Positions 16,084 through 24,918 of a stretch of 64,000 bases of DNA are shown here, one piece after another. Made by a program: the position numbers and the translations under genes. This stretch comes from Hominenteromicrobium mulieris (GTDB lineage: Bacteria; Bacillota; Clostridia; Oscillospirales; Acutalibacteraceae): assembly GCF_020687165.1 (NCBI RefSeq), contig NZ_JAJEQC010000003.1. One strand, written 5' to 3'. Each line of letters begins with the position of its first letter. The stretch's first letter is position 1. The notes under the pieces were generated by a model that was not told the DNA's origin, did no database searches, and saw only the letters and a list, made by a program, of their open reading frames with translations.

Positions 16084-17076
16084 TTATAATTGGTCTTTGC
16101 CTACAGGGGTGCAGAAGAGCTTTTCAAATTCCTCGCGGGTCTCGGAATAGGCCAGTGCCCACATCATTTTGGCGATGACGGCTTCCGTTGTCATGTTGGA
16201 AGCTTCGAGCACGCGGTATTTTTCCTTGATGATATGGCCCACGCGGTAGACGGAAAGGTTGCTGCCCTCGTGCGGAACCTGTGTGGTGATGACGACGCGC
16301 ACACCGTTTTCCATTAACGCAGCAATCTTTTCCTCAAACGCGTTGTCGCCGTAGTACGGGATGCCGCCGACGCCGAAGCTTTCGATGACAACGCCGCGGC
16401 AGTGCGCGGTGATGTAATCGAACACGGACGGGTCCATGCCCGGGATGACGCGAATAGAGAGAATCTCCGGCACCAATTTATCGTAGAACACCGCGCCGGG
16501 GCACTCCGAGCGCTCATCAATATAGCACAGAAGTTTTTTATCGTAGAACACGCCGATATCCGGGAAATCAATGCTGGAAAAGGCGTCAAAGCTCTTTGTA
16601 TGCGTTTTTCTGGCGCGGGTGCCTGCAATGACGTGCCCGTTAAAAACGACGTGTGTGCCGCACGCACGGGCATCTGTGGCGTATACAAACGCTTCAAACA
16701 AATTGCGCCGCGCGTCGCCGTCCGGCACCTCGATGGATTTCTGCGCACCCGTTAAAACAACGGGCTTTTCGTTTTTCTGGATGAGATACGAGAGCGTGGC
16801 CGCCGCGTAGGACAGCGTATCCGTGCCGTGGGCGATGACAAAGCCGTCGTACTTTGCATAGTTATCGCGGATAATCTCCGCCACGTGGATCCACTGCTTC
16901 CAACACATGTTGGTACTGTCTAAGCTGTATGGCTGCACGGTATCCACTGCGCACAGGTTTTTCACCTGCGGCACGGCATTTAAAAGCTCCTCCGATGTAA
17001 TCGCCGGCGTGAGGCCGTTTTCCGTTTTCGCCGAAGCGATGGTTCCGCCGGTCGCAATGAACAGAATTTTTTTCAT
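16084..17076 (-). CDS. L-asparaginase (type I-like)
   Basis: A 330-aa enzyme that hydrolyses asparagine to aspartate and ammonia. Active-site threonines appear in ATGGTIAS (N-terminal) and in AHGTDTLSYAAATLSY, with a lysine in TGAQKSIEVPDGDARRN. No signal peptide, so cytosolic. Length matches the AnsA family. Single gene with the start at 17076. Confidence 0.95.
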   Translation of the reverse strand: MKKILFIATGGTIASAKTENGLTPAITSEELLNAVPQVKNLCAVDTVQPYSLDSTNMCWKQWIHVAEIIRDNYAKYDGFVIAHGTDTLSYAAATLSYLIQKNEKPVVLTGAQKSIEVPDGDARRNLFEAFVYATDARACGTHVVFNGHVIAGTRARKTHTKSFDAFSSIDFPDIGVFYDKKLLCYIDERSECPGAVFYDKLVPEILSIRVIPGMDPSVFDYITAHCRGVVIESFGVGGIPYYGDNAFEEKIAALMENGVRVVITTQVPHEGSNLSVYRVGHIIKEKYRVLEASNMTTEAVIAKMMWALAYSETREEFEKLFCTPVGKDQL

Positions 17077-17160
17077 TCTGCATTTTCCCCTATTCTTCGT
17101 GAAATTGCGGAAATATCATACCACATTTTCCTGCATAAATGCAAGCCGCAGAACCGACAA

Positions 17161-17188
17161 AAAGAGACGAGCCGCAGCCCGCCTCTTT
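17161..17188 (-). terminator. Terminator of the his-associated operon
   Basis: On the minus strand AAAGAGGCGGGC pairs (with wobbles) with GCTCGTCTCTTT, followed by TTTGTCGG. It lies just after the GNAT gene. Confidence 0.7.
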
Positions 17189-17200
17189 GCTTTTGCGAAA

Positions 17201-17689
17201 TTATTTGAGTGAGATGTTGGACGCAAGGGACAAAAGTGCATCGCCCGTCAGGCGGTACGTTGTCCACTCCTCCATGCGCACGGCGCCGAGGGAATCATAG
17301 AACTTGCGGCTTGGGGTGTTCCAATCGAGGCACGCCCACTCCAGTCTGCCGCAGCCGCGCTGCAAAGTGAGCCGCGCAAGGCGCTTTAACAGCAGCTTGC
17401 CGTAGCCCTTGCCGCGATATTCCGGCAGCACGAAAAGATCCTCAAGATAAATGCCCGCGCGGCCAAGCCACGTGGAGAAATTGTGGAAGAAAAGCGCAAA
17501 GCCCACGGGCTTTTCGTCCTCCGAAACAAGAAAAACCTCTGCTTTTTTCTTTTGGAAGACCCACTCTTTTAAAAGCTCCGGCGTTACAATGACCTGATCT
17601 TCCATATTTTCATACGCGGCGAGCGCATGAATAAACTCTAAAATGACCGGAATGTCTGCTTCGGTTGCAAAGCGAATGTTGGCTGCCAT
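17201..17689 (-). CDS. GNAT family N-acetyltransferase
   Basis: A 162-aa protein of the GNAT fold with the acetyl-CoA pyrophosphate loop YRGKGYGKLLLKRL and the motif preceding it, LEDLFVLPE. The LDWN...FYDSLGA region resembles the diamine/thialysine acetyltransferase group. The ATG at 17689 follows AGGGGGAAACC; a longer reading has no ribosome site. It is the last gene after hisE and the methyltransferase, 10 bp downstream of the latter. Confidence 0.88.
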   Translation of the reverse strand: MAANIRFATEADIPVILEFIHALAAYENMEDQVIVTPELLKEWVFQKKKAEVFLVSEDEKPVGFALFFHNFSTWLGRAGIYLEDLFVLPEYRGKGYGKLLLKRLARLTLQRGCGRLEWACLDWNTPSRKFYDSLGAVRMEEWTTYRLTGDALLSLASNISLK

Positions 17690-17699
17690 GGTTTCCCCC

Positions 17700-18467
17700 T
17701 TATTCTTTCGGCTTTCTGTTGCGGACAATGAGCATGAAGCGGTGCTGCACGCTTGGGATATAGCCTTGCTTTTCACACAGCGCGTCGAGCGCATCGAGCT
17801 GCGGCAAGCAGCTTTCTACTGTGAAATTGCCGAACTCCCACGGCAGAACCTTAGCGTACCACACGAGTGCGCCGACATCCAAATAGTGGTCGGTTACATA
17901 GGCTTGGTCGCAGAAATTCACCGTAAAGCCGGCGTTTTTGAAGCGCAGCAGCTCGTTTTCGAGGTTAAAGCTCGGCATGGCGGTTTTGTTATTGCCGAGC
18001 AAAGCGCGCAGGCGCAAGTTGTTGCTGCCGCCTACCTGCTGCGTGATGAAATATCCGCCGGGCTTTAGGACGCGGCGCACTTCGTTTACGTCATAAGAAT
18101 CGTGACGATTTAAAACGAGGTCAAAGCTGTTATCCGCAAACGGCAGAGGTTTGTCCTCTTCGGTTTTGCGCACGGTGATGCCGAGCGGCGCTAACTTTTT
18201 TTCGCACAGCTCAAAATTCGGCTGCCAGCTTTCCGTGACGCTTGTCTGCGAAAACGGGTGGCGCAGGGACAAAAGGAACTCTCCGCCGCCCGTACCCATA
18301 TCCAAAATGACGGACTGCGGCTTTAAAAAATCGAGCACCTTTTGCTTATAATCCCACGGCAGCGGGGCTTCCTCTACACGCCCGCGGATGTGCGAAAAAT
18401 CCCAGCCGTGCATTTCGGCGCTTTGCTCTTCCTGCGTCCAAAGTGCGTGTTTTTCAGTTTGTGTCAT
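17700..18467 (-). CDS. Class I SAM-dependent methyltransferase
   Basis: A 255-aa protein with motif I DMGTGGGEFLLSL, an acidic motif II region, motif post-I NSFDLVLNRHDSYD, and LKPGGYFITQQVGG. This suits a Methyltransf_11-type cytosolic enzyme; the substrate is unknown. Its start overlaps the hisE stop by 4 bp (ATGA), so it is translationally coupled to the histidine operon. Confidence 0.9.
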   Translation of the reverse strand: MTQTEKHALWTQEEQSAEMHGWDFSHIRGRVEEAPLPWDYKQKVLDFLKPQSVILDMGTGGGEFLLSLRHPFSQTSVTESWQPNFELCEKKLAPLGITVRKTEEDKPLPFADNSFDLVLNRHDSYDVNEVRRVLKPGGYFITQQVGGSNNLRLRALLGNNKTAMPSFNLENELLRFKNAGFTVNFCDQAYVTDHYLDVGALVWYAKVLPWEFGNFTVESCLPQLDALDALCEKQGYIPSVQHRFMLIVRNRKPKE

Positions 18468-18787
18468 GTATTGTGGTCCACCTTGTGGAAAGTTTTGAGG
18501 TTACCCGTTTTGCCGTGACGACGGTTAAGCTCCGCGCGCACATCGTCAAGCGGGATGTTCTCGTTCACCATCATGACGGTGAGGTGATAGAGAAGGTCGC
18601 TGATTTCGCCCACGGTGTCCTCTTTTTTGCCGTTTTTCGCGGCGATGATGACTTCGCTGCACTCTTCGCCGCACTTTTTGAGGATCTTATCAAGCCCCTG
18701 CTCGAAGAGATAGCAGGTGTAGGAGCCCTCCTGCTTTTCGTCCTTGCGCTCCAAAACGGTATCATAAAGCTGCTGCAAAATGTCCAT
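18464..18787 (-). CDS. hisE: Phosphoribosyl-ATP pyrophosphatase
   Basis: A 107-aa enzyme of the second step of histidine synthesis, converting PR-ATP to PR-AMP. It shows the all-alpha NTP pyrophosphohydrolase signature (KKCGEECSEVIIAAKN...EISDLLYHL) with the Glu/Asp metal ligands. The ATG at 18787 follows GGAGGGAAC. It is separate from hisI, which is fused to hisA just upstream. Confidence 0.95.
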   Translation of the reverse strand: MDILQQLYDTVLERKDEKQEGSYTCYLFEQGLDKILKKCGEECSEVIIAAKNGKKEDTVGEISDLLYHLTVMMVNENIPLDDVRAELNRRHGKTGNLKTFHKVDHNT

Positions 18788-18800
18788 AGTGTTCCCTCCG

Positions 18801-19874
18801 TCAGTTTCTTGCAATCTCTTTGTAGAAGCAGCTGTGGCTGCCGGTGTGGCACGCCGCGCCTGTCTGCACGACCTTTACGAGCAGTGTATCGTCGTCGCAG
18901 TCGGCATACATACTGATGACCTTCTGCGTATGGCCGCTCGTTGCGCCCTTGTTCCACAGCGTTTGGCGGCTGCGGCTGTAAAACCACGTGTAGCCCGTCT
19001 CCAGCGTTTTCGCCATGGATTCGCGGTTCATGTATGCCAGCATGAGCACTTCGTTTGTGGAGGCCTCCTGCACGATGCACGGGATGAGCTCCGATTTCTT
19101 GAAGTAGCGCTCAAGATGGTCTTCCTCTTCTTCGCTGCACTTGAACGATTTGCCGGAAAGGCGCTGACTGGCGGTGATGGCCGCCGTTAAGTCCAACGCT
19201 TTCGTATAAATGGATTTGCCCGCAATCGCACCGTACACGCCGAGGGCGTTGAGGTCTACGATGTCCTTTAAGTTGCCGACGCCGCCGCTTGCGATGATGT
19301 TGCAGCTGACGGCGCGGTTGACCTTATCGAGCATGACGAGGTTCGGGCCGTTCATGGTGCCGTCTTTATAAATATCGGTCACGATGAGGTAGCGCACGCC
19401 GATGTCTTCCATGCGCTTTGCCATTTCGAGGTAATCCACTTCGCTTTGAGCCGTCCAGCCCTCTGCCGCCACCTTGCCCTTTAACGCATCAATGCCGACG
19501 GCGATCTTTTTGCCGTATTTTTTCACGGCCTCGCGCACGAACTCCGGGCTGTGCAGCGCCGCAGAGCCCAGAATGATGCGATTGATGCCGTGCGAAAGAT
19601 AATATTCCACGGTGTCCATATCGCGGATACCGCCGCCGACTTCTATATTCATCGAGACATTATCGCGAATGGAGAAAACGGTGCTGTCGTTTACGGGGCG
19701 GCGTGCCTTTGCGCCATCAAGATCGACAAGGTGCACCCAGCGCGCGCCCTGCTCCTCAAACGATTGCGCGGTCTTGACGGGGTCTTCCGCCACCTGCTCC
19801 GCCGTGGCGTAATCGCCTTGGAACAGGCGGACGCATTTGCCGTCCTTGAGGTCAATCGCCGGTAAAATGATCAT
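18801..19874 (-). CDS. hisA: HisA-HisI fusion: ProFAR isomerase and phosphoribosyl-AMP cyclohydrolase
   Basis: A 357-aa fusion. Residues 1-238 are HisA, a (beta/alpha)8 barrel with the catalytic Asp in LPAIDLKDGKCVRL and the second in LIVTDIYKDGTMNGPN. Residues ~255-357 are HisI: LMLAYMNRESMAKTLETG, FYSRSRQTLWNKGATSGHTQ and the zinc-binding DCDDDTLL/ACHTGSHSCFY. A short Glu-rich linker joins them. The two catalyse steps 3 and 4 of the pathway in the order HisI then HisA. HisI is usually fused to HisE, not HisA, so the arrangement is unusual. Confidence 0.94.
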   Translation of the reverse strand: MIILPAIDLKDGKCVRLFQGDYATAEQVAEDPVKTAQSFEEQGARWVHLVDLDGAKARRPVNDSTVFSIRDNVSMNIEVGGGIRDMDTVEYYLSHGINRIILGSAALHSPEFVREAVKKYGKKIAVGIDALKGKVAAEGWTAQSEVDYLEMAKRMEDIGVRYLIVTDIYKDGTMNGPNLVMLDKVNRAVSCNIIASGGVGNLKDIVDLNALGVYGAIAGKSIYTKALDLTAAITASQRLSGKSFKCSEEEEDHLERYFKKSELIPCIVQEASTNEVLMLAYMNRESMAKTLETGYTWFYSRSRQTLWNKGATSGHTQKVISMYADCDDDTLLVKVVQTGAACHTGSHSCFYKEIARN

Positions 19875-19935
19875 GTTATATCCCTTCCTTATTCATTCCA
19901 AATTATCGTGTATGCAAAAAAGTTAAAATTTCAAA

Positions 19936-20523
19936 TTATTCCGAAAGCGTGCCCTTGGTGGAAAGCACCGCGCCGGTGCTGTTTTCTGCTGTGGCATCGC
20001 ACAGAGCGTGCGCGCAGGCTTTGAACAGCGCTTCGATCATATGGTGAGAATTTTTGCCGTAGGGGCAGCGCAGGTGCAGCGTGAAGCCGGCGTTATCGCT
20101 AAGCGCGCGGAAGAACTCCTCCGTCATGCAGGTGTCAAAATCGCCGACGCGCTCCTGCGGGAACGCAGCGTCGAACACAAGGTACGGGCGGCCGCTGACA
20201 TCTACGGCGCAGAAGCCGAGCGCTTCATCCATAGGGATCATGGCATGGCCGTAGCGCACGATGCCGCTGCGGTCGCCGAGCGCCTGCTTAAACGCACGGC
20301 CGAGCACGATGCCGGTATCTTCCACCGTGTGGTGGCAATCGACATTCCAGTCGCCCTCGGCTTTTAACCGAAGGCCGAAGCCGCCATGCACGGCAAGCGC
20401 CGTGAGCATGTGGTCGAAAAAGCCCACGCCGGTATCGACGACAACCTCGCCGCCGTCAAGCCCCAAGGTCAGCTCAATGTTCGTTTCTTTTGTTTGGCGC
20501 ACAACTGTTGCCGCACGTTCCAT
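19936..20523 (-). CDS. hisB: Imidazoleglycerol-phosphate dehydratase
   Basis: A 195-aa single-domain HisB with repeated metal-binding motifs FFDHMLTALAVHGG and DCHHTVEDTGIVLG, and KNSHHMIEALFKACAHAL near the C-terminus. There is no histidinol-phosphatase domain. It lies between hisC and the hisAI fusion. Confidence 0.97.
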   Translation of the reverse strand: MERAATVVRQTKETNIELTLGLDGGEVVVDTGVGFFDHMLTALAVHGGFGLRLKAEGDWNVDCHHTVEDTGIVLGRAFKQALGDRSGIVRYGHAMIPMDEALGFCAVDVSGRPYLVFDAAFPQERVGDFDTCMTEEFFRALSDNAGFTLHLRCPYGKNSHHMIEALFKACAHALCDATAENSTGAVLSTKGTLSE

Positions 20524-20556
20524 ATCGTTTCCCCCTAAAAGGGCCTAAAGCCCGAT

Positions 20557-21627
20557 TTACGCTTGCTCTTTTTCTTCAAAGAACCGCTGAATGTGCTCTG
20601 TGACCACTGCGTTTTCGCCCGTGGAGCCTGCCGTGATGCGCAGGGCGGACATGTTTTTAAAGTACCGCACCGCGATGGATTCGGCCAAAAGGCGCTCGTA
20701 GAGCTCCTTTGCGTACGGTGTGCGCAGAACGACGAAGTTCGTAACGCTCTTTACCGTTTGGAGCTTTTCCGGGAAGCGCTGCGCCATGCGGTCGAATTTC
20801 TGCTGCAATTCGTCTCGCGAAAGCAGCAATCTGCGGATGGCGGCATCGGCTTCCGCGCGGTTTTTCAGCACGGCTTCCGCCATTTTCTGCGAGCAGGTGT
20901 TGACGTTATACGGCGACTTTACAGCCTTGATGGCGCGGACAAGCTTTTCGTTGCCCACGGCAAAGCCTACGCGCAGCGCGGCGAGACCGAAGGCTTTGGA
21001 GCACGTTTTCAAGATGAGTAAATTATCGTAGTTTTCAAATTCGCCGAGCATAGATTCGTTCCAGAAGTCCATATAGGCTTCGTCGAGCACGACGAGCGCG
21101 GAGACGCCCCTGATGATTTTGCGCACGGCTTCGCGCGTGAGGCCGACGGACGTCGGATTGCACGGGTTGCTGAAAATGAGCAACTTTACGTTCTCATTGT
21201 TGCAGGTTTCGATCACCTTGTCAATATCGATTGTGAAATTTTCGTCTTTTTTGATTTCGATGCCGCGGCATTCCGAAACGTAGCCGTAAAAATCATACAT
21301 GGAAAAATCCGGCGTGAGCGTCGCGTAGGTCTCGCCCTTCATCAGAAAGCTCTGGAAAATGACGTTGATGAGCTCATCGCTGCCGTTGCCCGCCGCAACG
21401 CACGCCGGCTTTACCTTATAGCTTTTGGCAAAGGCGGCGCACAGGTCTTTTGCGGTGGGATCCGGATAGCGGTTGAGTTCCACCCTCATCATGGCGTGCA
21501 AAGCGGACGCCATAACGGATTCCGGCAGGCACAGGAACGATTCGTTTGCGTCCAGACGAATTTTATACTCGCCCGCAATGGGTTTATACGGCTCTAAATC
21601 GCGGATCTTTTCATTCAGCGTATACAT
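20557..21627 (-). CDS. hisC: Histidinol-phosphate aminotransferase
   Basis: A 356-aa PLP enzyme of fold type I. The PLP lysine lies in LKTCSKAFGLAALRVGF, the substrate arginine in the same segment, and IFSNPCNPTSVG and VLDEAYMDFW are the usual cofactor-binding segments. Converts imidazole acetol-phosphate to histidinol-phosphate. It is 15 bp upstream-spaced from hisD. Confidence 0.95.
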   Translation of the reverse strand: MYTLNEKIRDLEPYKPIAGEYKIRLDANESFLCLPESVMASALHAMMRVELNRYPDPTAKDLCAAFAKSYKVKPACVAAGNGSDELINVIFQSFLMKGETYATLTPDFSMYDFYGYVSECRGIEIKKDENFTIDIDKVIETCNNENVKLLIFSNPCNPTSVGLTREAVRKIIRGVSALVVLDEAYMDFWNESMLGEFENYDNLLILKTCSKAFGLAALRVGFAVGNEKLVRAIKAVKSPYNVNTCSQKMAEAVLKNRAEADAAIRRLLLSRDELQQKFDRMAQRFPEKLQTVKSVTNFVVLRTPYAKELYERLLAESIAVRYFKNMSALRITAGSTGENAVVTEHIQRFFEEKEQA

Positions 21628-21642
21628 AAACTACCTCCGGGG

Positions 21643-22932
21643 TCACTTTTTCTTGCGGACGGCGATGGAATTCGCGTGCGCGGTCAGCTCTTCGGTCTCG
21701 GCAATGCGGATGATGTCGTCGGCAGCTTTCAGAAGCTCCGCTTCCGTATAGTAGATAAAGCTCGATTTTTTGATAAAATCATCGACGGAAAGCGGCGAGA
21801 AGAAACGCGCCGTGCCGCTGGTGGGCAGCACGTGGTTTGGACCCGCGAAGTAATCGCCGAGCGGCTCCGGAGAATAGTTTCCGAGGAACACGGAACCGGC
21901 GTTATCGAGCTTGCCGATGTATTCGAGCGGATTTTCGCAGCAGACTTCAAGGTGCTCCGGGGCGAGCTCGTTTGCGAAATCGACGGCTTCCGCCATGTTT
22001 TCGCAGACAATAATTGCACCGAAATTTTCGATGGATTCTTTAATGATGTCTTTTCTCGAAAGCGTCTGCATTTGGCGCTCAATCTCCGCAGCGGTCGCTT
22101 TTGCAAGGTCTTCCTCCGGGGTAATGAGAATAGCGGACGCCATGCGGTCGTGCTCCGCCTGGCTCATGAGGTCGGCGGCCAAGAACTCCGGCTTCGCGGT
22201 TTTATCCGCAATGACGAGAATTTCGCTTGGACCGGCAATCATGTCGATATCGATGGTGCCGTACAGTAATTTCTTTGCCGTGGCGACGAAAATGTTGCCG
22301 GGGCCGACGACTTTATCAACCTTCGGGACGGTCTCGGTGCCGTAGGCGAGCGCCGCGACGGCCTGCGCGCCGCCGATGAGGAACACGCGATCTACGCCGG
22401 CAATCCTTGCGGCGGCCAAAATGTTTTTATCCGGCTTGCCGGTACGTCCCGGCGGCGTGACCATGACGATCTCGCCGACTTCGGCAATTTTCGCCGGGAT
22501 AACGTTCATCAAAACAGAGGACGGGTACGCTGCCGTACCGCCCGGCACATACACGCCGACCCTGTGCAGGCCGCGCACGCGCTGACCCATCAGAACACCC
22601 GTGGGCGAGGGGTCGATGCGGCTTTGCTGCTTTTGTCTGGCGTGGAACGCGCGGATATTTTCTGCGGCGCGCTCCATCGAAGCGATAAACGCCGGGTCGC
22701 AGTCTGCGGTAAGCGCATCGATCTCCTCTTTTGTGATCTCCGCTTTCTCCGGCGCCCAGCCGTCGAACTTCATCGTATAGCGGCGCACGGCTTCGTCGCC
22801 GTTATCGCGCACGTCCTTCAAAATTTCGGCCACTTTATCCTCTACGCTGCGGTCGTTTTCGCTGACGCGGGCTTTAAGGCTTTGAATAAACGCTTCACAG
22901 TAGGCTCTATCGCCTTTGGCAATACGGATCAT
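21643..22932 (-). CDS. hisD: Histidinol dehydrogenase
   Basis: A 429-aa zinc enzyme that catalyses the final two oxidations to histidine. Characteristic GPNHVLPTSGTARFFSPLSVDDF, PGGTAAYPSSVLMNVIPA and AGPSEILVIAD are seen. Start overlaps the hisG stop by 4 bp. Confidence 0.97.
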   Translation of the reverse strand: MIRIAKGDRAYCEAFIQSLKARVSENDRSVEDKVAEILKDVRDNGDEAVRRYTMKFDGWAPEKAEITKEEIDALTADCDPAFIASMERAAENIRAFHARQKQQSRIDPSPTGVLMGQRVRGLHRVGVYVPGGTAAYPSSVLMNVIPAKIAEVGEIVMVTPPGRTGKPDKNILAAARIAGVDRVFLIGGAQAVAALAYGTETVPKVDKVVGPGNIFVATAKKLLYGTIDIDMIAGPSEILVIADKTAKPEFLAADLMSQAEHDRMASAILITPEEDLAKATAAEIERQMQTLSRKDIIKESIENFGAIIVCENMAEAVDFANELAPEHLEVCCENPLEYIGKLDNAGSVFLGNYSPEPLGDYFAGPNHVLPTSGTARFFSPLSVDDFIKKSSFIYYTEAELLKAADDIIRIAETEELTAHANSIAVRKKK

Positions 22933-23582
22933 ACGGATTTCTCCTCCCTGTTCTTTTCGATCTGCGCTTCCATGCGGGCGGCAAGCGCTTCAATCTCCTG
23001 CTTTCTCATTTTAAGGCTGGCGGTGTTTGCGATGAGACGCGCCGAGATACCGGCGATGGTCTCCGTGACTTCCAGACCGTTTTCTTTTAAGGTGGTGCCG
23101 GTCTCGACGATATCGACGATGCCGTCTGCAAGGCCGAGCAGCGGGGCGAGTTCTACGGAGCCCTCGATTTTGATGATGCGCACGTCCATGGCGCGGCTTT
23201 CAAAAAACTGCCGTGCGACGTTCGGGTATTTGGACGCGACGGTCTTCGCTTTGTAGCCGCCGAAAAAATCCGTACCCTTGCGGCAAGCGAGCGCAAAGCG
23301 GCAGCGGCCGAAGCCAAGATCTAAGATTTCGTAAAAATGACTGCCGTTTTCCATGATGGTATCTTTGCCGACGACACCGAGGTCGCACACGCCGTTTTCG
23401 ACGTAAGTGATGACATCGGCAGCTTTGGCTAAAACGACTTCGATCTCGCCGTTTCCAACGGGAAGAATCAGTCTTCTGCCTTTTTCGCGCACTTGCGTGC
23501 AATCAAGGCCGATCTGCTCTAAAAGGTTCACGGTGTCTTTTTCGAGGCGCCCTTTTGTGAGGGCAATTCTTAATGGCTTCAT
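22929..23582 (-). CDS. hisG: ATP phosphoribosyltransferase, short form
   Basis: A 217-aa HisG lacking the C-terminal regulatory domain. It starts MKPLRIALTKGRLEK and has the PRPP loop ELAPLLGLADGIVDIVETGTTLKENGL. Short HisG needs HisZ as a regulatory subunit, and hisZ lies directly upstream with a 4-bp overlap. First step of the pathway, feedback-inhibited by histidine through HisZ. Confidence 0.96.
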   Translation of the reverse strand: MKPLRIALTKGRLEKDTVNLLEQIGLDCTQVREKGRRLILPVGNGEIEVVLAKAADVITYVENGVCDLGVVGKDTIMENGSHFYEILDLGFGRCRFALACRKGTDFFGGYKAKTVASKYPNVARQFFESRAMDVRIIKIEGSVELAPLLGLADGIVDIVETGTTLKENGLEVTETIAGISARLIANTASLKMRKQEIEALAARMEAQIEKNREEKSV

Positions 23583-24766
23583 GCGTTTTCCTCCCCTCTA
23601 AGGACGATGACTTCCGGAATGCCGCGGCGCTTTGCGTAGCGCTCGGCCTCGTCTACCGTATCGAACACGGAGCTTTCGCAGATTTTGCCGTTTGCTGTCA
23701 GCTCGCGAATTTTCATCTGTGCTTTGATCTCCGCGCCGCTTTCCGCGTGGACGAGCACGTCCGGCGTGGGCACGCTTTCAATCCGGCCGTCGTCGAGCAA
23801 AACAGAAGCCAACGCATCGACGTTTGCAGCAAAGCCGATAGCGGGCATGGGGGCATCGAATTGCTTTAAAAGCGTATCGTAGCGGCCGCCCATCAAAACG
23901 GCGTCACCGTAGTTTTCCACATAGGCGCTGAACACGACGCCGGTGTAGTAATCATTGCGCTGCACAAGGCCGAAATCGACCATCAGGCGGTCATCGAGGC
24001 CGAGCGACGACAGCGCAGTATATAGCGTGCGCATATAATCGAGCGTTTCGGAAAGCACGGGGTGGCCTTTGCAGAACTGCTCCGCTTCCGCGAAGACCTC
24101 TGCCCCGCCGAACAGGCGCGGCAGCTTTTTGATGGCTTCGGTATACACGGATTTGGGGAGTGCGTCGAGCATATCGCCGAGAGCGGCGTAGTTTTTGGAC
24201 TCAATCGTCTGGCGGATGTCCTCTTTTTTATCTGCGGAGACGGGCAGCTCATCGGCGAGCGCACCGAAGAACTTTGCGCTGCCGATCTCCAAGCGGAAGT
24301 TTTCCGTGCACGCGGAAAGCGCCTCAACAGCGGCGGCGATAACCTCGATATCCGCTTTCAGCCCCGATGCACCCAAAAGCTCGATGCCCGCCTGCGTTGT
24401 TTCGTCGCTGCGGCCGGAAAGGTCCTTGCGGTTGCGATAGATCGGCTGGTTATAGTAAAGCCGAATGGGCTTTTCCATCGCCTGCAACCGCGTTGCGGTA
24501 AGGCGCGCGATGGGCAGTGTTAAATCGGGGCGGAACACGATGAGCCTGCCTTTGTTATCCGTGGATTTATACATCTCATACTGAGGAATGGCGGCGTTTG
24601 GGGCATCGAACACGTCGTAGTATTCCATGCCGGGCGTGATGACCTCATTATAGCCGCGCATTTTGAATATATGCGTGAGCCGTTCGCTCACGGTACGCTG
24701 CGAAAGGCACTCTTCAAACAGAATATCCTTGGTGCCCTCCGGCGTGATTTTGTTGAACTTCTTCAT
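23579..24766 (-). CDS. hisZ: ATP phosphoribosyltransferase regulatory subunit
   Basis: A 395-aa HisRS-like protein with class II synthetase motifs (TPGMEYYDVF, FRPDLTLPIARL, QAGIELLGASG) and the histidine-binding GGRYDTLLKQF, but without a tRNA-binding role. It partners with short HisG. First gene of the operon, behind its own promoter and operator-like palindrome. Confidence 0.95.
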   Translation of the reverse strand: MKKFNKITPEGTKDILFEECLSQRTVSERLTHIFKMRGYNEVITPGMEYYDVFDAPNAAIPQYEMYKSTDNKGRLIVFRPDLTLPIARLTATRLQAMEKPIRLYYNQPIYRNRKDLSGRSDETTQAGIELLGASGLKADIEVIAAAVEALSACTENFRLEIGSAKFFGALADELPVSADKKEDIRQTIESKNYAALGDMLDALPKSVYTEAIKKLPRLFGGAEVFAEAEQFCKGHPVLSETLDYMRTLYTALSSLGLDDRLMVDFGLVQRNDYYTGVVFSAYVENYGDAVLMGGRYDTLLKQFDAPMPAIGFAANVDALASVLLDDGRIESVPTPDVLVHAESGAEIKAQMKIRELTANGKICESSVFDTVDEAERYAKRRGIPEVIVLRGEENA

Positions 24767-24799
24767 AACGACCGTCCTTTTGCTTTAATGTAATGACGT

Positions 24800-24834
24800 G
24801 TTACAATAATATCATGTAACTGTGCGCTTGTCAA
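24800..24834 (-). promoter_or_regulatory. his operon promoter with overlapping palindrome
   Basis: Minus strand TTGACA (24829-24834), a 17-bp spacer and TATTAT (24806-24811). The palindrome GTTACA...TGTAAC (24800-24820) wraps the -10 box, so a repressor bound there would block the promoter. No T-box or attenuator-like leader is visible in the 34 bp before hisZ. The regulator is unknown; a HisR-type repressor is a guess. Confidence 0.65.
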
Positions 24835-24884
24835 GACTTTTCGCGTTTTGTGTATACATGTATATACGCATAGATATGCAGAAA

Positions 24885-24910
24885 GGCGGAAGCAACTTCT
24901 TGCATCCGCC
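24885..24910 (-). terminator. polC terminator
   Basis: Minus strand GGCGGATGCAA pairs with TTGCTTCCGCC (one mismatch) over GAAG, followed by TTTCTG. It lies 9 bp after the polC stop. Confidence 0.75.
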
Positions 24911-24918
24911 TAATGGCA

